Below are positions 1 to 7,419 of a DNA stretch of 64,000 nt, piece after piece. The position numbers and the translations under genes were made by a program. Numbering within the stretch: the stretch's first letter is position 1; every line of letters starts with the position of its first letter. Under the pieces are notes generated by a model, which was given only the letters and a program-made list of their open reading frames with translations, made no database searches and was not told the origin of the DNA. Origin of the DNA: Bacteroidales bacterium (GTDB taxonomy: Bacteria; Bacteroidota; Bacteroidia; Bacteroidales; F082); assembly GCA_024400305.1 (NCBI GenBank), contig JAKSMX010000002.1, forward strand, positions 1 to 64,000, in the 5' to 3' direction.

Positions 1-40
1 CCTGTATTTACAAGGGGTTGAGAGGTGCTGTATCCTGCAA

Positions 41-73
41 TTTGACCTATAGACCAAAGTTTTTATATCTTTG
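41..73 (+). promoter_or_regulatory. Promoter and probable operator of the vapBC-like pair
   Basis: A Bacteroidetes -7 box (TATCTTTG, 66-73) lies 28 bp before the antitoxin start. A TTTG that fits a -33 element sits at 41-44. The 18 bp 41-58 (TTTGACCTATAGACCAAA) form an imperfect palindrome with 7 of 9 pairs matching, overlapping the -33 region. Toxin-antitoxin operons are usually repressed by their own antitoxin, so this palindrome is a reasonable operator; that role is inferred. Confidence 0.55.
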
Positions 74-100
74 CAGTTTATAATTTAATCGGGAGAATAA

Positions 101-379
101 ATGGAAACGGAATATCTTATAGACAAACATACGAACAACAGCACCTTGCGAATATACATCACACTTGAGGACGACTCAATGCTCGCTGAAATCAAGGATG
201 TACTCAAAATGATCAAGGGAATCGCATCAGTGAATGTCGCAAAAGTTGCGGCAAATGAAACCGAAGCAGATCCGTTTGCAGAACTCGACACAAGCTGGGG
301 CGGCGACCGCGATGCAAATGAAATTGCAGAGGAATTGCATTCCCAAAGAGGCAATTTGCACGAAAATGTAACATGGTGA
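101..379 (+). CDS. Probable antitoxin of a VapBC-like pair
   Basis: A 92-residue acidic protein that ends 4 bp before a PIN-domain toxin, the usual order for a type II antitoxin. The C-terminal third (DPFAELDTSWGGDRDANEIA and what follows) is the sort of acidic extended-plus-helix segment that wraps a toxin. Residues about 14-50 alternate strand-helix-strand (IYITLEDD, then MLAEIKDVLKMIKGIASVNV), more like a small ACT or HMA-type fold than the AbrB or ribbon-helix-helix DNA-binding domains of classical VapB. I do not recognise a named family; the antitoxin call rests on position and composition. Confidence 0.65.
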   Translation: METEYLIDKHTNNSTLRIYITLEDDSMLAEIKDVLKMIKGIASVNVAKVAANETEADPFAELDTSWGGDRDANEIAEELHSQRGNLHENVTW

Positions 380-383
380 ACAG

Positions 384-776
384 ATGAAATACTTGTTTGA
401 CACGAATGTTCTGATATCAATGTTTAAAAATCAGCACGGTGTCCGGGAGAAAATCATTTCGGTCGGCTTTGACTCCTGTTTTGTCAGTGAATTAACCTTG
501 GCGGAACTTTATGTCGGTGCCTATAAAGGCGGAAATCCAAAACAATTAAAGGAGGTCGAATTTGTGAAATCAAACTTTCAAATAATTCCAGACAGCATTG
601 CCATTGAAAGATACGCCAAGGTTCGTGCCGAACTTGAACAATCCGGGAACGTCATCGACAGCATTGATTGTCTGATTGGCAGCACAGCATTGGAATGTGG
701 TTTCACAATGGTCACAAACAACAGAAAACACTTTGAGCGAATACCGAACATTAAAATTGAAGATTGGCAAAAGTGA
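384..776 (+). CDS. vapC: PIN-domain ribonuclease toxin, VapC-like
   Basis: This 130-residue protein has the length and order of motifs of VapC toxins, Mg-dependent endoribonucleases that usually cut tRNA or rRNA. The acidic PIN residues are visible: D6 in LFDTN, E41 in LAELY, D92/D95 in VIDSIDCLIGS, and N112 in VTNNRKHF, where many relatives have Asp. It is translated 4 bp after the antitoxin and presumably co-transcribed with it. The frame is intact, so the toxin may be active. Its last 60 bp are part of a repeat found again near 22.95 kb, where only the tail of the toxin survives. Confidence 0.85.
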   Translation: MKYLFDTNVLISMFKNQHGVREKIISVGFDSCFVSELTLAELYVGAYKGGNPKQLKEVEFVKSNFQIIPDSIAIERYAKVRAELEQSGNVIDSIDCLIGSTALECGFTMVTNNRKHFERIPNIKIEDWQK

Positions 777-921
777 TTCAACATTATGCGTATTTCGCCG
801 AGAACACGCCGTTTTTGAGACAAGAGACTCTATACCCCGTATTTGCAAACGTATTCGGGAGCAATGTCAATCGCAACCTTATCATCTTGATATTCAGCAT
901 GGAAATGCAGCGAATCATGGC
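717..921. repeat. Repeat copy A shared with the 22.95-23.51 kb patch
   Basis: Bases 717-874 match 22951-23107 with about a dozen differences. Bases 875-921 match 23462-23508. The 354 bp that separate the two blocks in the second copy are absent here. The repeat covers the end of vapC, the following spacer, and parts of DUF2442 and DUF4160 on the other strand. Copy A is therefore a deletion derivative of the longer arrangement. Confidence 0.85.
830..921 (-). pseudogene. Remnant of DUF4160 joined to DUF2442
   Basis: On the minus strand the frame reads HFHAEYQDDKV, then directly AIDIAPEYVCKYGV and a stop. The first piece matches the middle of the intact DUF4160 protein at 23303-23560, and the second matches the C-terminus of the DUF2442 protein at 23063-23302. 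The missing 354 bp are exactly 118 codons, so the two remnants were joined in frame. There is no plausible start or N-terminus for the DUF4160 part, so this is called a relic. Confidence 0.7.
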
Positions 922-922
922 C

Positions 923-1018
923 GGCAACTGCCAGATGCTTTGCCGCGAGTGCAACCGCAGGAAGTCGGGGGATGATACGACAGCCCAAGAAGAACTGGCG
1001 CACTACAACGCGAGATTT
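923..1018 (+). pseudogene. Remnant of an HNH endonuclease C-terminus
   Basis: The plus frame reads GNCQMLCRECNRRKSGD, which looks like the last helix and CxxC(N) metal-knuckle of HNH nucleases (usual form NxQxLCxxCNxxKG). Nothing recognisable as the rest of an HNH domain precedes it, because the sequence upstream belongs to the DUF4160 remnant. It is best read as a fragment left where two foreign pieces met. The match is short, so confidence is limited. Confidence 0.4.
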
Positions 1019-1042
1019 CTCAACAAGTGCGCCAGCCTCTCT
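995..1042. repeat. Hairpin with GCGCCAGCC arm
   Basis: CTGGCGCAC (995-1003) and GTGCGCCAG (1027-1035) are perfect 9 bp inverted arms, followed by CCTCTCT. A hairpin with the same 3' arm and tail (TGCGCCAGCCTCTCT) occurs at 51541-51576. It may act as a terminator between the convergent units here, but no clear T-run is seen. Confidence 0.5.
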
Positions 1043-1055
1043 CATCTCTCATCTA

Positions 1056-1475
1056 TTATTTCTCATCTTCATCTTCCCAGTCTTCCGGCATCGGTTCAGC
1101 CCAGTCCTCGTCGTAGAACTCCTCGCCCACCAGCTCTTTGTCGGACTTGTCCTGACCGCCGAGCATCTGGCGCATTATCTTCGAGGGGATTGGCAGAATC
1201 TGTCCTTCGGGACCCGCCGGCACCGCGATTCCGATCTTGTCCTCATCGAGCTCGCGTGTCCAGCCGATGAACTCGGCGAGGCTCATGTTGGCGACGGTGT
1301 AGTCGGCCCAGTCGTCGCAGATGCTGGTTTTTGCGTCGTCTTCGGTGGCGTAAACCGCGACGTATGAGTTCTCGCTTCCGTCTTCAAGCATCGCAAAAAG
1401 GCCCGGTTTGGCTTCAAGGAGCCACAACATTCCGTTTTCGTTGATTGTCTGTAAAAATCTCTGTAGTTCTTCCAT
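1056..1475 (-). CDS. DUF2750-like protein
   Basis: A 139-residue, very acidic protein. The order of features resembles DUF2750 proteins: an N-terminal helix, a segment on wasting or monitoring type repeats (LWLLEAKPGLFAMLEDG), an acidic middle with SLAEFIGWTRELDEDKIGIA, then a P-rich strand (PAGPEGQILPIPSKI). The tail is almost all Asp, Glu and Trp. The function of the family is unknown. It starts 2 bp after the RhuM stop on the same strand, so the two are probably co-transcribed. Being cytosolic is inferred from the lack of signal or membrane segments. Confidence 0.55.
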   Translation of the reverse strand: MEELQRFLQTINENGMLWLLEAKPGLFAMLEDGSENSYVAVYATEDDAKTSICDDWADYTVANMSLAEFIGWTRELDEDKIGIAVPAGPEGQILPIPSKIMRQMLGGQDKSDKELVGEEFYDEDWAEPMPEDWEDEDEK

Positions 1476-1477
1476 AG

Positions 1478-2488
1478 TTATTTATTTCCTTTACTATTTT
1501 TCTTTGCCAATTTCGCGACTTCATTAATGGTCTGCAGATATGCTTCCTCCACAGGACTAACGGTGTTCGCAACGAACTTCTTATACTCTTCATTAGCCTT
1601 TTCCATCGCTGCAATGTGACTTACAGTGCCGGATCCAGTAAGCAGTTGTCTTCCATTAGAAGAGAGTATGGTATCAAGTTGCTGAATGTAATCGTGCATA
1701 TACATCGGTTTGTGTTCTATGGCACTGATTTCGGCAAAATCAAAATATCCCGAAACAAGGTTGTTCAGTATTTTTAGTTCAGTTTCTGAAAGATAATTTT
1801 TCGCCACCGATATATCTTTCTTTGTCGGATAGCCGCCAGAAAAAGACAAAAGACCCATAAAAGGCTTTTCTGCATTGGCACGTTCATATATCAATTCGGC
1901 TGCTGTATGTCCGTGCGCCGCAAAATGCAATTTGTTTTGCACTATTTTGAAAAATTCTATCGACTCGTCAGCCTTTGGGTTATAATCAACACTCGTGGCA
2001 TAGAGGTCAAGAACCTGACGGTAAAGCACTTTCTCTGATGAACGAATATCGCGGATACGATTCAACAACTCATACCAATAATTTCCGCTGCCATTACCCT
2101 TAAGTCGCTGGTCGTCAAGTGTGAAGCCTTTAATCAGATATTCATGAATACGCCGAGTTGCCCATTGACGAAATTGCGTTCCACGAAGAGACTTCACACG
2201 ATAACCAACCGAGATAATTACATCAAGATTATAATATGTAATCTCGTAGCTTCGTTCTCGTGTATCAGGTACGAATGCAAATTTTGCACTTGTACTTTCC
2301 TGTAACAGTTCACCCTCTTTGTAAACATTTTGTATATGACGCGTTATCACAGATTTATCACGCTGAAATAACTCAGCCATCTGCTCTTGCGTCAGCCAGA
2401 CCGTTTCATCTTCAAATTTAACGTCAATTTTCGTAAGTCCGTCATTAGTCTGATAGATTACAATTTCACCTTTGTTTTGATTTTCCAT
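1478..2488 (-). CDS. RhuM family protein
   Basis: 336 residues with the full layout of RhuM proteins, first described from a Salmonella pathogenicity island and since found widely in accessory regions. The N-terminal block is typical: VKFEDETVWLTQEQMAELF, RDKSVITRHIQNVYKEGEL, then YYNLDVIISVGYRVKS and GTQFRQWATRRIHEYLIKGF, an arrangement that suggests DNA binding. The C-terminal half (about 190-310) holds HGHTAAELIYERANAEKPFM, which resembles the Fic/Doc-associated part of some relatives. The biochemical role is not established. Its neighbours are toxin-antitoxin relics, which fits an accessory island. Confidence 0.8.
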   Translation of the reverse strand: MENQNKGEIVIYQTNDGLTKIDVKFEDETVWLTQEQMAELFQRDKSVITRHIQNVYKEGELLQESTSAKFAFVPDTRERSYEITYYNLDVIISVGYRVKSLRGTQFRQWATRRIHEYLIKGFTLDDQRLKGNGSGNYWYELLNRIRDIRSSEKVLYRQVLDLYATSVDYNPKADESIEFFKIVQNKLHFAAHGHTAAELIYERANAEKPFMGLLSFSGGYPTKKDISVAKNYLSETELKILNNLVSGYFDFAEISAIEHKPMYMHDYIQQLDTILSSNGRQLLTGSGTVSHIAAMEKANEEYKKFVANTVSPVEEAYLQTINEVAKLAKKNSKGNK

Positions 2489-2518
2489 GTTTCAAAATTT
2501 TGATTATTACTATGATTC

Positions 2519-4375
2519 TTATATTTCATCCAATTCCAGCCATCTTAACTCCTTCTCGTCAAGCAAATCGTTTATTTCGTTCAGACGTTTGCCGATTTTG
2601 TCAATCTCCTGATAATCAGTCTGATTTTCAAGTCTTGCTGTAAGTTCTATCTTTTCGTTTTCGAGGTTTTCGATGTCGATGGCAAGTTGTTCATATTCTT
2701 TCTGTTCCTTGAACGAGCGTTTCCTGTTGCGCTCGGTCGCGGAAGGGCGGTTTTCGCGGGTATCGACTTTCGCCGCCGCCTGAATCTTATGTTCTTCTTT
2801 TGATTTCTCAACGAGCCACTCGTGATATTGCGAATAATTTCCCATGAAGCCTTTCACCTTGCCTTCGCCTTCAAAGACGAAGAGCTGGTCAACGGTCTGG
2901 TCGAGGAAATAGCGGTCGTGCGAGACGACGATAAGGCAGCCTTTATAGTCTTTCAAGAAATCTTCAAGTTTCTGCAACGTCAAGATATCCAGGTCGTTAG
3001 TCGGCTCGTCGAGGATGAGGAAGTTCGGGTTACTCATCAGTATCGTGAGCAGGTAGAGTCTCCTTTTCTCGCCGCCGCTCAGCAGCGACACCGGCTGGCG
3101 GTGCATGGTGTAAGGGAACATGAAATGCGCAAGGAGCTTGTCGGCGGTATATACACAGTCTTTTCCGTAGTGGACGACCTCGGCGATGTTGCGGATTGTG
3201 TCGAGCACGGTCATGCTTTCATCGAACTTGATGCCGCCTTGGGTGTAATAGCCGTAAACGACGGTCTGCCCTGTTGTTATCGTGCCAGAGTCGCATGGTT
3301 CGTTGCCGGTGATCATATTCAGGAACGTGGATTTGCCGATGCCGTTTTTCCCGACTATCCCGATGCGTTCGCCGCGTTTGAAGATATAATCGAAGTCTTT
3401 GAGGATAAACGTATTATCGTATTTTTTCGTAACGTTGTGCATCTCAAGGATCATTCCGCCGAGGCGTTGCATATCGACACCGAACTGAATCTCGGTGTGG
3501 TCGCGAATCATCTTGGCTTTCTCCTTGAGGTCGTAAAACGCATCAATGCGGGCGCGGGCCTTGCCGGTGCGGGCCTGCGGGGTGGCGCGTATCCATTCCA
3601 GTTCATGCTTCACCATCTGCCCTGCCTTCTCCGCGGCGATGCGTTTGTTTTCCTCACGTTCGCGGCTCTTCCTGACGTAATAATCGAAGTTCCCGTTGTG
3701 CGTATAGACGACTCCGTGATACATCTCCAGAATCTTATTGCACACTCTGTCAAGGAAATAGCGGTCGTGAGTGACCATGAAAAGCGTGACGTTCGACTGT
3801 GTGAGGTAGTTTTCGAGCCATTCCACCATCTGCATGTCGAGATGGTTTGTCGGCTCGTCGAGAAAAAGCATGTCGGGGTCATCGAGAAGCACCATAGCCA
3901 AGGCGAGGCGTTTCACCTGTCCGCCAGACAGCGTCCCGACTTTCTGGCTCAAGTCGTTGATTTCAAAAGTGGAGAGGAGCTGTTTCAGGCGAAGCTCGTA
4001 GTCCCACGCCTGGTTCGCGTCCATCGCCGCCATCGCTTTCTCAAGATTCATCTGATTCACAAGTGCTTCCTCGTAGTTTCTGATGACGCGCATGATGTCG
4101 GTGTGGCCTGTTGAGATGACGTCTTCGATGGTTAGATTCGGGTCGAATTGCGGGAGTTGTTCGAGATAGCCGACACGGACGCCTTCGTTGAAAGCGATTT
4201 TACCGCCGTCGGCTTCTTCTTTCCCGACGAGGATACGCATCATCGTGCTTTTGCCGGTGCCGTTGGCGGCGATTAATGCGGTCTTGTCGCCTTTATCGAT
4301 ACCGAAAGAGAGGTTTTCGAATAACAGCTTGTCACTGAATGCCTTGGATAAATTTTCAACTGAAAGGTAATTCAT
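2519..4375 (-). CDS. ABC-F family ATPase, Uup-like
   Basis: 618 residues with two ABC ATPase domains and no membrane segments, the hallmark of ABC-F proteins, which act on ribosomes. The first domain has Walker A AANGTGKST (36-44), signature LSGGQVKRLALA and Walker B LFLDEPTNHLD. The second has GKNGIGKST, LSGGEKRRLYLL and LILDEPTNDLD. Between them is the Arg/Lys-rich linker (ARTGKARARIDAFYDLKEK). A charged coiled coil occupies about residues 560-618, as in Uup, where it binds branched nucleic acid. Whether this is Uup or another ABC-F subtype cannot be settled by eye. Confidence 0.9.
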   Translation of the reverse strand: MNYLSVENLSKAFSDKLLFENLSFGIDKGDKTALIAANGTGKSTMMRILVGKEEADGGKIAFNEGVRVGYLEQLPQFDPNLTIEDVISTGHTDIMRVIRNYEEALVNQMNLEKAMAAMDANQAWDYELRLKQLLSTFEINDLSQKVGTLSGGQVKRLALAMVLLDDPDMLFLDEPTNHLDMQMVEWLENYLTQSNVTLFMVTHDRYFLDRVCNKILEMYHGVVYTHNGNFDYYVRKSREREENKRIAAEKAGQMVKHELEWIRATPQARTGKARARIDAFYDLKEKAKMIRDHTEIQFGVDMQRLGGMILEMHNVTKKYDNTFILKDFDYIFKRGERIGIVGKNGIGKSTFLNMITGNEPCDSGTITTGQTVVYGYYTQGGIKFDESMTVLDTIRNIAEVVHYGKDCVYTADKLLAHFMFPYTMHRQPVSLLSGGEKRRLYLLTILMSNPNFLILDEPTNDLDILTLQKLEDFLKDYKGCLIVVSHDRYFLDQTVDQLFVFEGEGKVKGFMGNYSQYHEWLVEKSKEEHKIQAAAKVDTRENRPSATERNRKRSFKEQKEYEQLAIDIENLENEKIELTARLENQTDYQEIDKIGKRLNEINDLLDEKELRWLELDEI

Positions 4376-4401
4376 TTTTTAACACAAGTTTCACAAGTTT
4401 T

Positions 4402-4716
4402 TTAGTTGCTTTCTTCGTCCAATGCCTCAATCAGAAAGCTGACAGGCCGGAAGCCGTCGTTGCATGAAATCATCGCCGACTTCTCGTTTTTCATCCAGCC
4501 GTCATAGAAATTCTTGCCGCCATGCGCCAGCGTCATCACGAAAGGCGACATGACTTCCCATGCGCTCTCGCACAATCCTTCAGGACGCTGCCATCCGTTG
4601 GCAATGAACACTTTACCTTCAACCAAATCGCAGGCGTGTTCAATAGGATTCTCATATTTCTCCATCAAGTCCTTGTAGCAGGCCTTGCGGATAACGGTGA
4701 TTTTGACTTTCTTCAT
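4402..4716 (-). CDS. TIGR04076 family protein
   Basis: 104 residues starting at MKKVKITVIRK. The in-frame start further upstream at 4821 would lie before the promoter box at 4735-4742, so the internal Met at 4716 is preferred. Conserved family features are visible: the KITVIRKACYKDLMEKY start, a Cys-rich middle (HACDLVEGKVF, GLCESAWEVMSPFV) and the HGGKNFYDGWMKN / SCNDGFRPVSF end. The function is unknown; the conserved Cys residues suggest metal or redox chemistry, but that is a guess. Confidence 0.75.
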   Translation of the reverse strand: MKKVKITVIRKACYKDLMEKYENPIEHACDLVEGKVFIANGWQRPEGLCESAWEVMSPFVMTLAHGGKNFYDGWMKNEKSAMISCNDGFRPVSFLIEALDEESN

Positions 4717-4734
4717 AAACAATATTTTAAGTTG

Positions 4735-4742
4735 CAAAAATA
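4735..4742 (-). promoter_or_regulatory. -7 box of the TIGR04076 gene
   Basis: On the minus strand the sequence is TATTTTTG, a full match to TAnnTTTG, 18 bp upstream of the chosen ATG. It decides the start, because it lies inside the longer reading frame. Confidence 0.6.
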
Positions 4743-4877
4743 ATAAAAAAAAAGAAGTTGACAGGTTCAGATAAAGTGGAATTATTAGTTTTACGTTCCA
4801 AATGATTGACAAGCAACGCACTGACGAAAAACCATTAATTCAGAAAAGCCACGCCCCATGACAAAATAAATTCTGAT

Positions 4878-5579
4878 TCAGATGTAAAGGCATATCCCTT
4901 TTCTGCGATACGTCTCGATTCGCAATCCGGATATGCATTTATCTTCAAGGTTCTTACGAAGCTTGCAAAGAATCACCTTCATGCTGTTCATTGCGTCAAC
5001 ATTATTGCCGTTTGAATTAAGACATTCATTCAAGATCTCATCGAAAGTGACAATCTGGCCCTTATTTTGGAGAAGACGTTTCACTATCGAAGCCTGGGTT
5101 TTTGTCATCTGGCAAACCCTTCCGTTCTCACAGATGCAATTTGAGATGAAATCAAAACAGACCCCGTTGATTTGAACATATTCATTTTCACTGACTTGCA
5201 GACTTTGGAACTTCTTTTCAGGCAATTGGTTTTTCATTCTCACCAACAGCTCACGAAGTTCAACAGGCTTACGGATATAATCGTTGCCACCAGCCTCGAA
5301 GCAGTTCACGACCTCATTGACATCGCCGTCAGAAGAAAAGAAAACGACTGGGGTTGTGATATTCAGTCTCCTTATTTCACGAATGATTTCACGGCCGCTG
5401 ACAACGGGTAACTCACTGTTTATCAATATCAAATCAGGCGCATTTCTGACAATTTGATCCACACCGTCAACGCCCGTAAACCTGACGACGACGTTGTAAC
5501 CACACACTTCAAGGTCTTTTTTCAGAATGACTGAAAAAGTCCTGTCTTCATCAAAAATCATCACCTTGACCATAAACAA
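4878..5579 (-). CDS. OmpR-family response regulator with altered receiver
   Basis: 233 residues: a receiver domain (about 1-115) and a C-terminal winged helix (about 135-233) with the usual LLQNKGQIVTFDEIL and VILCKLRKNLED helices. In the receiver the acidic pair (D10, E11/D12) and K104 (RKP) are present, but the phospho-acceptor position is Asn54 (DLILINSELP, codon AAC) where functional receivers have Asp. It therefore probably cannot be phosphorylated in the normal way. No histidine kinase gene is nearby. It lies downstream of the acyl-CoA synthetase pair on the same strand with a 57 bp gap and might be read through from them. Confidence 0.85.
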   Translation of the reverse strand: MFMVKVMIFDEDRTFSVILKKDLEVCGYNVVVRFTGVDGVDQIVRNAPDLILINSELPVVSGREIIREIRRLNITTPVVFFSSDGDVNEVVNCFEAGGNDYIRKPVELRELLVRMKNQLPEKKFQSLQVSENEYVQINGVCFDFISNCICENGRVCQMTKTQASIVKRLLQNKGQIVTFDEILNECLNSNGNNVDAMNSMKVILCKLRKNLEDKCISGLRIETYRRKGICLYI

Positions 5580-5636
5580 ACATTACATTATTGTCAGCGA
5601 CATTAGCAAATGTTCAGCACAAGGTGCCAAAGCAGC

Positions 5637-7400
5637 TTAACTGAACATTTTTTCAATAAGGTCGCCATATTTCTCCATCACGACTTTTCTCTTCACCTTC
5701 AACGTAGGTGTCATGATGCCGTTAGCGATAGACCATTCGTCTGCGACGAGTTCGTATCTCTTGATTTTTTCAACTTCACCGAGGCCTTCATTAAGAAGTT
5801 TCACTTCTTTTGCATAACGTTTCATAACAAGTTCATTATGAATCATTTCCTCGTTTGTAGTATATTTTATAAGGTGTCTCTTGCACCATTCCTTAAGGAA
5901 AACAAAATCCGGGCGAATCAAAGCGGCGGCGTATTTCTGGCTTTCGCCGAGCACGACGATTTGCTCAATGAACCCCGAATTGATGAATTTCCCTTCGATC
6001 ACGTCTGGATTGATATATTTTCCAAGAGATGTCTTGAAGAGATTCTTTTTTCTTCCAGTGATGAAAAGCAGTCCGTGCTCGTCGAAATGACCGAGGTCGC
6101 CAGTATGGAACCAGCCGTCCTTGTCGATGACTTCCGCTGTGAGTTCCGGCTGTTTGTAATAGCCCATCATGACGTTATGGCCGCGGCAGATGATCTCGCC
6201 TGTCTCATCTATTTTCACTTCGACGCCAGGAAGCGGTCTGCCCACAGCTCCCACTTCCCTGCCATATTTTCCTCTCGCGCTCACCGCAATGACAGGCGAA
6301 GTTTCAGTAAGGCCGTAGCCTTCAAAGACAGGCATTTTTATTGCCGAGAAGAATCCGCTTGTCTTCTTCGTTATTGAAGCGGCTCCGGAAACGATAATAT
6401 CGAAGTTTTCGGCACCGAGTTTTGTACGTATCTTACTGTAAACCAACTTGTCAGCGATTTTCAATTTGATGTCATATATTTTGGAACGATTCTCGATTCT
6501 GTATTTTTCGGTAAGACCCATCGCCCAATAGAAGATGGCTTTCGAAAGTCCTTTCATGTTCTTTCCTGATCCATAGATCTTCTCATAGAATTTTTCAAGG
6601 ACACGAGGCACGGCGCACATCATCGTGGGATGAATCTCCTGCATGTTGTCGGCTATGGTCGCAATGCTTTCCGCATAATATATCGACATGCCAAGATAGT
6701 GATACATATAGATTAATGCGCGTTCGTAAGCGTGGCATATCGGCAGGAAACTGAACGCCTTCTTCGACCACGGAGCCGGAGTCTGACAGAAATTCTTGAA
6801 CTGGCTCATCAGGTTACGATGAGAAAGCATCACGCCTTTTGGGACTCCTGTCGTACCTGAAGTGTAAATTATTGTTGCGCAAGACATTTCGTCGACGGAG
6901 GCTTTCCGCTGTTCAATTTCTTCAGTATGAGGATGTTCCTTGCCGAGTTCGATGAGATTTGCGAAAAACGGATAATTGCCTCTCTCCACAAAAGTGTAAA
7001 TGCTCTTAAGTGTCGGGGTTTCCGGCTTGATAGCCTCTATTTTGTTAAGCACCGCGATGCCTTCGAGAATACAGATTCCAGCTTCGCAATTGTTCAAAAT
7101 GACCTTGTAATCCTCCTCACTGATTGTCGGGTAGATTGGAACCATGATCGCTCCGATCTGCGTGATCGCCATGTCGAGCATGTTCCATTCCGGGCGGTTG
7201 CTGCATATAACGGCAATCTTATCCTGTGGTTTGACACCTAATTCAATGAAAGCCCCGCTGAGAATATTTGTCAGTTCAATATATTCATCAATGCTGTATT
7301 CGCGCCATTTACCATTACTTTTTCCGGCGAGAGCCACTTTCTGGTCAGGGTAATGTTCCTTGTAATATGGCAGCAAATCAAAAACTCTTTTAACTTCCAT
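5637..7400 (-). CDS. Long-chain acyl-CoA synthetase (AMP-forming), copy 2
   Basis: 587 residues of the ANL superfamily: it activates fatty acids to acyl-AMP and then acyl-CoA. The P-loop TIIYTSGTTGVPKGV, the GYGLTETSP motif, GDLGHFDEHGLLFITGRKKN and the C-terminal lysine region (TPTLKVKRKVV) are all present. It has the same length as the gene just upstream and is clearly its tandem duplicate. The 19 bp gap and shared strand point to one operon, driven from the promoter near 9.22 kb. The substrate chain length cannot be told from sequence; the two copies may differ in this. Confidence 0.9.
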   Translation of the reverse strand: MEVKRVFDLLPYYKEHYPDQKVALAGKSNGKWREYSIDEYIELTNILSGAFIELGVKPQDKIAVICSNRPEWNMLDMAITQIGAIMVPIYPTISEEDYKVILNNCEAGICILEGIAVLNKIEAIKPETPTLKSIYTFVERGNYPFFANLIELGKEHPHTEEIEQRKASVDEMSCATIIYTSGTTGVPKGVMLSHRNLMSQFKNFCQTPAPWSKKAFSFLPICHAYERALIYMYHYLGMSIYYAESIATIADNMQEIHPTMMCAVPRVLEKFYEKIYGSGKNMKGLSKAIFYWAMGLTEKYRIENRSKIYDIKLKIADKLVYSKIRTKLGAENFDIIVSGAASITKKTSGFFSAIKMPVFEGYGLTETSPVIAVSARGKYGREVGAVGRPLPGVEVKIDETGEIICRGHNVMMGYYKQPELTAEVIDKDGWFHTGDLGHFDEHGLLFITGRKKNLFKTSLGKYINPDVIEGKFINSGFIEQIVVLGESQKYAAALIRPDFVFLKEWCKRHLIKYTTNEEMIHNELVMKRYAKEVKLLNEGLGEVEKIKRYELVADEWSIANGIMTPTLKVKRKVVMEKYGDLIEKMFS

Positions 7401-7419
7401 GTCAAAAAAATATTTCTTA

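Noticed and set aside
2822..4114. A 430-codon open frame on the plus strand
   Set aside because: It lies wholly opposite the ABC-F gene, whose motifs are complete, and encodes no recognisable protein; it is a shadow of codon bias.
5610..6377. A 255-codon plus-strand frame
   Set aside because: It overlaps the acyl-CoA synthetase gene on the other strand and has no motif or promoter of its own.
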